DNA of 10,864 nucleotides from Beroe ovata (taxonomy: Eukaryota > Ctenophora > Nuda > Beroida > Beroidae): the NCBI GenBank assembly GCA_946803715.1, contig CAMPET010000231.1, positions 73,249-84,112 on the forward strand. Direction: 5' to 3'. How positions within the stretch are numbered: position 1 is the first letter of the stretch; the number at the start of each line of letters is the position of its first letter. The notes under the pieces are model-generated. The model worked only from the letters and a program-made list of their open reading frames with translations, was not told where the DNA came from and ran no database searches. Below are positions 1-6,344 of the stretch, piece after piece. The position numbers and the translations under genes are program-made.

Positions 1-147
1 GTAAACGAGAGCTCCTCGCATGATAAGCCTAATGCTGTCTCTGGTTTAGGTTTCACCCCTTACCAAGATAAATGGTCACCCGAAAATCAGTTGATTCAAA
101 GCCAGGAGAAACCAGGTCCAAGCAACAGCGGGAAGACAAAAAACTAG
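1..147 (+). CDS. gag: Gag-like protein, C-terminal 48 residues (5' partial)
   Basis: Frame 1 is open from the first base to a TAG at 145-147. It encodes a polar tail rich in Ser, Asn, Pro and Gln, with no zinc knuckle in the visible part. I call it Gag from position alone: it lies just upstream of the protease frame, overlaps it by 76 nt, and is linked to it by a -1 frameshift signal at its very end. Capsid and nucleocapsid domains would be upstream of the window. The sequence itself shows no Gag-specific motif, so identity rests on context. Confidence 0.65.
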   Translation, partial: VNESSSHDKPNAVSGLGFTPYQDKWSPENQLIQSQEKPGPSNSGKTKN

Positions 148-3082
148 TAAGTCCCTCCCATTTAGGGAGGGGCACAACAGTTGAGGGAGTCAGTGCTGCA
201 ACAGAGCAATTAGTGTGCTCGACAGAGGATAAGTTAGAACTTGATTCTAACAAGCCTCTGGAAGTCTCCAGTAACTTTTGTGAAGGCAACGTCTATGTTG
301 AAGCTAGTGTAAATGGCTGTATGCTTTTACCGCTAGTAGATACGGGGTCAAGTGCTAACCTAATTAGTGGTAGATTAGTTGATCAATTGGGTTTGAAGGG
401 GTATGTAGAAGAAGGGAAATATAAGTTAGTTGGAGTAACTGGAGCTCCACTACAAACTTTGGGTACACTAAGAAACGTTTCTGTTGAGATTAACAATCAT
501 GCTCTAACTACGAACTTCATAGTCACCAGTTTACTGAGTGAGGACTGCATATTGGGTCAAACTTTCATGGCAGATCATAGCATAGTCATAGATTTCAAAG
601 CTTTGTCAATAAGTAACGAAAACTTCTCAGCCGAGTTACGAAAGAGATCGAAGCTAGGTAGCAAAATTCAGCTGGTAGCTGACCGTGATGTCATACTCAA
701 GGGGTTGGACACTATTCCGTGCAAATTGAGAAGCCATGATTCAAGAGGTTCGTGGGCTGCATCTGATGGACTCTATGAGCTGACTTTGGATGAAGATTTT
801 GATTGCATTTCCACGGTTTTAGCCGGTGAAAATGGTACAGAGTCGCTTCTCCAGGTAGAAAATGGATCGACAAACATCGCAGTTGCAATTGAAGACGACA
901 ATATTGAGCTATGGATACCAAGGAACACACTGATTGGAGTCGTTGTTCCAACAATCTACTCCAGTAGCATTGAAAAACTGGAAGACAGCAGCATTGATTT
1001 GAGTCAATCGGACACAGATCCTTCCAGAATCAAATCCATATTGCAAGCTCTGAAAATTGAGGAAAATGAGGATCTGACGGTGGAAGATAAAGCCAGGGTG
1101 ACCGAACTAATTAATGAATTTCCCGATATATGGGCTCTTAACAGGTCTGAATTAGGCAGAACCGATCTTGTCAGTCATGAAATCATACTCAACACGGATA
1201 AACCTGTTCGAGCTCCTTACAGGAGAGTTCCACTACACTTGAGACCAGACTGCATAAAGGAACTAGAAGAGCTACTGAAAGCGGGGATCATTGAACAATC
1301 TCAAAGTGATTACAATACTCCAGCTTTAGTGTTGAAGAGGAATGATAAGACTCGAATTATCCTTGATTTTCGTGAACTAAATCGAGTCACAGTCCGGAGC
1401 TATGCCACTGTCCCGGCCCTCAATACCATTCTTGCTGGATGTCATGGTGCTAAGATGTTCTCTAGTCTAGACTTCAGAGATGGGTTCCTCCAAGTTCCTC
1501 TGAAGCCAGAACATCGGAAATACACTGCGTTTGCTATACCAGGCATAGGATTTTTCCAATTCACCGTTCTAGCATTAGGATTGTGTGGTAGTCCAGGCAC
1601 CTTCCAGAATCTACTAGACCGTGTTCTAGCCGGCTGTCCTCCCGAAGTCGCGTCTGCTTTTGTAGATGACATACTTTCCCCTGCACCTGATTTCGAAACA
1701 ATGCTTGCGAACTTGAGAGTTATCTTCGGTCGAATAAGAGTATCTAAACTGCGACTCAACCCGGCTAAATGCCAGCTGTTTAGATCGCGTCTGAAGTATT
1801 GTGGTGTGTATTTAACAGAAGATGGGGTAGAGGCGGACAAAGATAAGGTGAGTGCCATCCAAAATATGCAGACTCCCACTACTATCAAAGATGTTCGTAG
1901 GTTCCTAGGTTGCTGCAATTGGTTTAGACCGCACATCAAGAACTTTGCTGAAAAGGCCAAAGGAATGACGGATGCATTGAAAAATGAAAAGCTTGTGGTC
2001 ACAGAAGAATTCCTGCAAAGTGTGGAGGAATTGAAAAAGGCACTTAGCAGCCCTCCTGTACTGATATTCCCATCCCCCGACTTAGAAATGCTTGTATACA
2101 CTGATGCCTCTGAGATAGCTATTGCTGGATGTATAGGTCACAAAATTGATGGTCAGTTTCACCCAATAGCCTACTCGTCTAAAATACTCAATGACACCGA
2201 GAGAAAATGGGCTTCTTTCAAAAGAGAATTTTATTCTCTCTGGTATCACGTGACTATCTGTTGGCGATACTATCTCTTAAACGCCCAGTTCACTTGTTTT
2301 GTGGACATGAAAGCTCTAACCTATGATAGCTTTCTCAAGAAAACGAATTCTGCAGTCCTACTACGGTGGATTCTCGAACTATCGGCAGACTATTCATTCG
2401 ATATCAAGTACATGGAAGGCAAGTTACTGTGTGTGCCAGACTGTCTCAGCAGACTTCCGCAAACATCTGACCAGCTATATAAATGGTGGAAACAAATGAC
2501 TTGTGCAGAGGAGTCAGGGGACCTGAAAACTCGTCAGGATGATGCTATGGAAATTAACACCGTGATTCACAGAGAGAACATAGGTGACTCACCAACTCCA
2601 AGTGATGAAACTGAGAGTTACAAGAGCAATGAAATTGAAGTTAAGGCGGTGCCTCCTGCAGATAATGAGTTAGAACAAAACATCTGCAGCGATCCAGTTC
2701 CCCAGGTTTCCATGGATTCATTAAATGATCATGTCTCATCATGCCGAGAGGATTACCAATCCAAACTTCCAACGAATCTTGAGGCACGTACTCTGTCCAC
2801 TCCTATACTGTCTGTTCTTGTATATGTTGCATTCCTCTTTACCTTCATCCTGAATAGAGCTAACAGTGCTATCTTCGATACCATCCCTTCTCTTTCTAGT
2901 TTTAGTGTCTCAGCACAGCCTTCCCCGGTCATTTTAGATCGAGACACGAAAGAGGGTTCGTTTAACAACCCCATACCAGCTTACTTTAGCAGAGTCCTCA
3001 AACGAAGTCAGGAAGAGGATAAGGTCCTCTCAACAGTGAAGGAATGGATCATAGCGAAGGAAAAGCCGTCTGATTCGGTTAC
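72..3082 (+). CDS. pol: Pol polyprotein, first assembled part: protease, reverse transcriptase, RNase H, linker
   Basis: This copies element RNA into DNA and processes the polyprotein. Counting from the ATG at 72, an aspartic protease has VDTGSS at 89-94 (catalytic D90) and an ILG motif near 160-162. A linker of about 150 residues follows. Reverse transcriptase spans about 375-575, with D467 in SSLDF and FVDD at 530-533 (catalytic D532 and D533). RNase H has a complete DEDD set: D678 (YTDAS), E719, D745 and D790 (VPDCLSR). The ATG at 72 is probably not the real start, because translation should enter at about 141 by -1 frameshifting from Gag. Beyond 3082 an N and an unrelated contig end give a false stop at 3093-3095; the natural continuation is the frame at 4220. 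Collapsing the duplicate would give a Pol of about 1,500 residues, a usual size. Confidence 0.93.
138..173 (+). promoter_or_regulatory. -1 programmed ribosomal frameshift signal at the gag-pol junction
   Basis: The heptamer A AAA AAC (138-144) is in the X XXY YYZ register relative to the Gag frame and is followed directly by the Gag stop TAG (145-147). After a 6-nt spacer, GTCCCTCCC (151-159) pairs with GGGAGGGGC (165-173). This gives a 9-bp, mostly G-C stem with one G-T wobble and a 5-nt ATTTA loop. Slippage by -1 enters the pol frame (frame 3), which has been open since 72. Slippery heptamer, 5-9 nt spacer and stable stem are the classic retroviral arrangement. No pseudoknot partner for the loop is obvious nearby. 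Confidence 0.88.
2160..3082 (+). repeat. Direct repeat, left copy (923 bp) of pol sequence
   Basis: This matches 3297-4219 at a constant offset of 1137 bases. The first 647 bases (2160-2806) appear identical between the copies. From 2807 to 3082 I count about 17 substitutions, roughly 6%, and no indels. The copy ends exactly at the N at 3083. Abrupt ends at N bases, and perfect identity switching to divergence, point to overlapping contigs built from different element copies rather than a biological duplication. Confidence 0.93.
2802..2852 (+). other. Hydrophobic, transmembrane-like segment in the Pol linker (first copy)
   Basis: Residues 911-927 of the pol frame form an uninterrupted run of I, L, V, F, Y and A with no charged residue, followed by an N-R-A-N turn. 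The segment lies between the end of RNase H (about 795) and the integrase zinc-binding domain. The same segment is at 3939-3989 in the duplicate copy. The flanking linker is charged and low-complexity, rich in E, D, S and K, so the segment stands out. Such a stretch is not a standard part of Ty3/gypsy Pol. It could be a membrane-associating insert or a buried helix of an integrase N-terminal extension. Confidence 0.55.
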
Positions 3083-3083
3083 N
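3083..3083. other. Single-N contig junction
   Basis: An ambiguous base sits exactly where the first pol copy stops and a fragment homologous to 2841-3054 begins. Reading through it gives four codons and a stop at 3093-3095, an artefact of the join. Confidence 0.85.
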
Positions 3084-3295
3084 CCTTCATCCTGAATAGA
3101 GCTAACAGTGCTATCTTCAATACCATGCCTTCTCTTTCTAGTTTCAGTGTCTCAGAACAGCCTTCCTCGGTTACTTTAGATCGAGACACTAAAGAGGGTT
3201 CGTTTCACAACCCCATACCTGCTTACTTTAGCAGAGTCCTCAAACGAAGACAGGACGAAGATAAGGTCCTATCAACAGTGAAGGGATGGATCATA
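3084..3295 (+). pseudogene. Orphan pol-linker fragment, third sequence variant, bounded by Ns
   Basis: These 212 bases are homologous to 2841-3054 and 3978-4191 but identical to neither. For example, it encodes a His where both others have Asn in the FNNP stretch, and RRQ where both have RSQ. It is shifted to frame 2 relative to the flanking pol pieces and has no start or end of its own. It is most simply a short contig from a third copy or allele inserted by scaffolding. If real, it would break pol. It covers the residues just after the hydrophobic linker segment. Confidence 0.8.
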
Positions 3296-3296
3296 N
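3296..3296. other. Single-N contig junction
   Basis: An ambiguous base separates the orphan fragment from the second pol copy, which resumes at 3297 in the middle of RNase H (matching 2160). Confidence 0.85.
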
Positions 3297-4219
3297 CACC
3301 CAATAGCCTACTCGTCTAAAATACTCAATGACACCGAGAGAAAATGGGCTTCTTTCAAAAGAGAATTTTATTCTCTCTGGTATCACGTGACTATCTGTTG
3401 GCGATACTATCTCTTAAACGCCCAGTTCACTTGTTTTGTGGACATGAAAGCTCTAACCTATGATAGCTTTCTCAAGAAAACGAATTCTGCAGTCCTACTA
3501 CGGTGGATTCTCGAACTATCGGCAGACTATTCATTCGATATCAAGTACATGGAAGGCAAGTTACTGTGTGTGCCAGACTGTCTCAGCAGACTTCCGCAAA
3601 CATCTGACCAGCTATATAAATGGTGGAAACAAATGACTTGTGCAGAGGAGTCAGGGGACCTGAAAACTCGTCAGGATGATGCTATGGAAATTAACACCGT
3701 GATTCACAGAGAGAACATAGGTGACTCACCAACTCCAAGTGATGAAACTGAGAGTTACAAGAGCAATGAAATTGAAGTTAAGGCGGTGCCTCCTGCAGAT
3801 AATGAGTTAGAACAAAACATCTGCAGCGATCCAGTTCCCCAGGTTTCCATGGATTCATTAAATGATCATGTCTCATCATGCCGAGAGGATTACCAATCCA
3901 AACTTCCAACGAATCTTGAGGCACGTACTCTGTCCACTCCTATCCTGTCTGTTCTTGTATATGTTGCATTCCTCTTTACCTTCATCCTGAATAGAGCCAA
4001 CAGTGCTATCTTCGATACCATGCCTTCTCTTCCTAGTTTCAGTGTCTCAGAACAGCCTTCCCCGGTTACTTCCGATCGAGACACTAAAGAGGGTTCGTTT
4101 AACAACCCCATACCTGCTTACTTTAGCAGAGTCCTCAAACGAAGTCAGGACGAGGATAAGGTCCTATCAACAGTGAAGGGATGGATCATAGCGAAGGAAA
4201 AGCCATCAGATTCGGTTAC
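3297..4219 (+). repeat. Direct repeat, right copy (923 bp) of pol sequence
   Basis: This repeats 2160-3082. It begins abruptly inside RNase H and, unlike the left copy, continues past 4219 into integrase without a break. It is therefore the copy joined to the true downstream sequence. The offset of 1137 is a multiple of three, so both copies keep the same frame. Confidence 0.93.
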
Positions 4220-5705
4220 TGTGGCAGCTTTTTCAGGAGAAATGGTCAAATACCTGCAGTACTTTGAACATTTGTGCATCAGTAAACAAGGTTTGGTATG
4301 TTATAAGTATTACATGACTGCTTCGAAAAAGTTCAAAGAGCTCATTTGCGTTCCCACTTCATGTCAGAAAGATCTAATCATGTACCACCACGACCAGAAG
4401 TCATGTGGACATCTAGGTCCGACCAAAACGCTAAACAGGATAAGAGAGAAGTACTACTTCGAGGGCATGACAGCTAAGATAAAGCAGTTTTGTGCCACCT
4501 GTCGAATTTGTTTCAGTATCAACGAAACTTATAGGAAGAATCCTAGAGCTCCTCTCAAGCTTTTTCCAGCTAGTAGGCCTGGTCAATACTTGAGTATCGA
4601 TCTCATTGGTAAGATTGATGGACCTTGTCCTTATAAATGGATCTTCACCATGGTGGATAGATTCACAAGATTTGTCTGTGCTGTTCCGCTGAGAAATGCT
4701 GAATCGACTACAATTGCTGAAGCCCTGATGAACAATTGGTTTTGGATCCACGGTGTTCCAGAGCAGATGCTGTCTGACCGCGGTGGTAATTTGACTACTT
4801 CTAGAACTATGAAGATTCTCTATAATCTGATGAGCATATACAAAGCAAAAACAACTTCCTACCATGCACGAGGTAATGGACAATGCGAAAACTATAACAA
4901 ACATATTGTAGTAGTTCTGAAAAAGTTAGTTCAGGACAAGCCTGGCGCTTGGCCAACTCTACTTCCAGCTACATGTTTTGCTCTTAACAGTTCAGTTTGT
5001 GCCACTACAAAATTCACACCATACCGGTTGCAATTTGGAAGAGAAGCTCGAGGACCCAGTGATCTCATTTATGGAACAACTAGTACTGAATTTTATAAAT
5101 CAGGAGCGCACCTAGCTAACACATCTTACTATGAACTTCGAGAGATATTTGATCTAGTAAGGGTGAACAATGTGTCCGGACTACTAATGCAGAAAGCCTC
5201 CTATGACAAAAAGAAAGGATTCCATACCATTTACAAGGTTGGTGATCATGTATTGCTATGGAAACCTATCAGTCCTGCAATCAAAAATTACAGGAAATTC
5301 AAAAATTGTTTCTCAGGTCCATGGGTAATCCTAGATATCCTGTCTGAATGGACCTATCGCATACAAAACATAGAGAACAAGAAAATTGAAGTTGTTCACT
5401 ATGATTCAATGAGATATGTACCACCTAATCTGAGAGAAGCAACGCTGCCAAGTCCAGTGCAGCCCAATGACAAAGCACAGAGAGAGAAGGTGAGTGAGGA
5501 GTCGTCGGATAGTGAGGATGAGGGGTTAGACGCGTTATTTGACACAGATGGTCATACATCACAGGGAGAGCCACTTCACTGGCCTGACACCGCTGGAAGG
5601 AGCACAGGGACTAGCACAGATGGTCGACCCGTTAGAAATAGAAGACCTCCAGCAAGATTACAAGTAGACAGCAGCGCAGGGCAGACATATGCAGATCGAA
5701 GGTAA
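3297..5705 (+). CDS. pol: Pol polyprotein, second assembled part: end of RNase H, linker, integrase
   Basis: This inserts the element DNA into the host genome. The frame continues pol in the same phase and has no start of its own: the codon at 3387 is an internal GTG. The integrase zinc-binding domain has an H-x6-H pair (codons near 4389 and 4410) and C-x2-C (4491-4502). The catalytic core has Asp in SIDLIG (codon 4599), Asp in SDRGGN (4776) and Glu in GQCENYN (4887), with 36 residues between the last two, one more than the canonical DD(35)E. A C-terminal GPW at about 5316 in FSGPWVI matches the GPY/F module. The tail is acidic and Ser-rich and ends with a basic RPVRNRRPPARL motif, common at the end of metazoan gypsy Pol proteins. 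There is no chromodomain. The stop is TAA at 5703-5705. Confidence 0.93.
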   Translation, partial: HPIAYSSKILNDTERKWASFKREFYSLWYHVTICWRYYLLNAQFTCFVDMKALTYDSFLKKTNSAVLLRWILELSADYSFDIKYMEGKLLCVPDCLSRLPQTSDQLYKWWKQMTCAEESGDLKTRQDDAMEINTVIHRENIGDSPTPSDETESYKSNEIEVKAVPPADNELEQNICSDPVPQVSMDSLNDHVSSCREDYQSKLPTNLEARTLSTPILSVLVYVAFLFTFILNRANSAIFDTMPSLPSFSVSEQPSPVTSDRDTKEGSFNNPIPAYFSRVLKRSQDEDKVLSTVKGWIIAKEKPSDSVTVAAFSGEMVKYLQYFEHLCISKQGLVCYKYYMTASKKFKELICVPTSCQKDLIMYHHDQKSCGHLGPTKTLNRIREKYYFEGMTAKIKQFCATCRICFSINETYRKNPRAPLKLFPASRPGQYLSIDLIGKIDGPCPYKWIFTMVDRFTRFVCAVPLRNAESTTIAEALMNNWFWIHGVPEQMLSDRGGNLTTSRTMKILYNLMSIYKAKTTSYHARGNGQCENYNKHIVVVLKKLVQDKPGAWPTLLPATCFALNSSVCATTKFTPYRLQFGREARGPSDLIYGTTSTEFYKSGAHLANTSYYELREIFDLVRVNNVSGLLMQKASYDKKKGFHTIYKVGDHVLLWKPISPAIKNYRKFKNCFSGPWVILDILSEWTYRIQNIENKKIEVVHYDSMRYVPPNLREATLPSPVQPNDKAQREKVSEESSDSEDEGLDALFDTDGHTSQGEPLHWPDTAGRSTGTSTDGRPVRNRRPPARLQVDSSAGQTYADRR

Positions 5706-6170
5706 ATGCAGTATAACACAGGGCCAGAGAATCATTCTTCACAAATAAAAGTTGAAAAAAAGCACATTGGTTCTAAGATAGAGTTTAAATAATAGTAGAG
5801 TTACAGTATACAGGGATTGGGAGTGATTAGAATGCTACATGTCTGAGGTTTCTGGATAGATTGTGAAAGTCAAATTTAGTTTTATGGAAGTCAAAGCACG
5901 AATGACAAGTATTTGAAACGTGGAAAGCAAAGATAACAAGTGTTCGAAATATAGTATGTGAATGTGAGTTATACAGTGTACAGATGAAAAGCGTTAGAAA
6001 TACAGATAACAAGAGTTGTAATGAGTGACAGAACAAATGATGATATGTGGTTAAATGCAGAGTCAGATACAAACAAGTGTGTTACCCCAGATAACTAAGG
6101 GCTCATTTTGACCACGTGGGTCCATGTTAGACTGGAAGCGGATCCGATGTATTGGTCGTGAATAGTAGCG

Positions 6171-6232
6171 TCTCAAGTAACTAGAGGGTGGGGATCGCCA
6201 CTCTCAAACCTTCTAGTTATGGCGACTTGAGA
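6171..6232 (+). promoter_or_regulatory. Two-stage bulged hairpin upstream of env
   Basis: TCTCAAGT (6171-6178) pairs with ACTTGAGA (6225-6232), and the adjacent AACTAGA (6179-6185) pairs with TCTAGTT (6212-6218). This gives 15 perfect pairs interrupted only by a 6-nt bulge, ATGGCG (6219-6224). The bulge contains TGGCG, which can also pair with CGCCA in the apical loop, so an alternative fold or tertiary contact is possible. The loop holds a G-rich run (GGGTGGGG). The role is unknown: splicing control, RNA packaging and a DNA cruciform are all possible. Confidence 0.6.
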
Positions 6233-6311
6233 GAATTACTGTTCTTTTCTTCATTTGTTTAATGACGATCGTTTAATTGATGACTTTCACAATACAAGAT
6301 TTGAGATACTT

Positions 6312-6339
6312 CTAACTTTCTAACACTGTGAATCAATAG
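6312..6339 (+). promoter_or_regulatory. Possible env splice acceptor
   Basis: Two branch-point-like CTAAC sequences (6312-6316 and 6320-6324) are followed by an AG at 6338-6339, five bases before the env ATG. Env of gypsy-type elements and retroviruses is normally translated from a spliced RNA, so an acceptor is expected here. The pyrimidine tract is weak, and no donor can be assigned because the 5' leader is outside the window. Confidence 0.3.
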
Positions 6340-6344
6340 CAAAC

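Larger units (their letters stand above)
5706..6344 (+). other. Non-coding spacer between pol and env (639 bases)
   Basis: No convincing gene lies here; the reverse-strand frame at 5827-6072 looks like chance. Visible contents are an AATAAA at 5744-5749 shortly after the pol stop, a purine-rich stretch, and a loosely repeated motif: ACAAGTATTTGAAA (5905-5918) and ACAAGTGTTCGAAA (5936-5949), with a weaker relative near 6009. There is also a CACGTG E-box near 6113, a bulged hairpin (6171-6232), and a splice-acceptor-like sequence just before env. A spacer this long suggests control of env expression. Confidence 0.6.

Noticed and set aside
1442-2101. A 219-codon reverse-strand frame opposite pol
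   Set aside because: It lies opposite the conserved reverse transcriptase and RNase H region. Its serine- and leucine-rich composition is that expected of an antisense shadow.
3083-3296. A genuine internal duplication or frameshift in pol as a biological feature
   Set aside because: Single Ns at both borders and perfect identity changing abruptly to divergence fit contig mis-joining better. I keep the biological reading only as the alternative to test.
3387-3389. Apparent start of a second, separate pol gene
   Set aside because: The codon is GTG inside RNase H, and the frame is already open from 3297 as the continuation of pol. Eukaryotic translation would not begin there.
5744-5749. AATAAA just after pol as a true poly(A) site
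   Set aside because: Using it would cut genomic RNA before env, and the surrounding sequence is AT-rich, so chance is more likely.
5827-6072. An 81-codon reverse-strand frame in the pol-env spacer
   Set aside because: It is low-complexity (His, Thr, Leu, Phe rich), has no motif and overlaps imperfect repeats; probably chance.
6183-6197. A second (central) polypurine tract in AGAGGGTGGGG before env
   Set aside because: It contains a T, sits in the loop of a stable hairpin, and no second LTR-like segment follows it. There is no other support.
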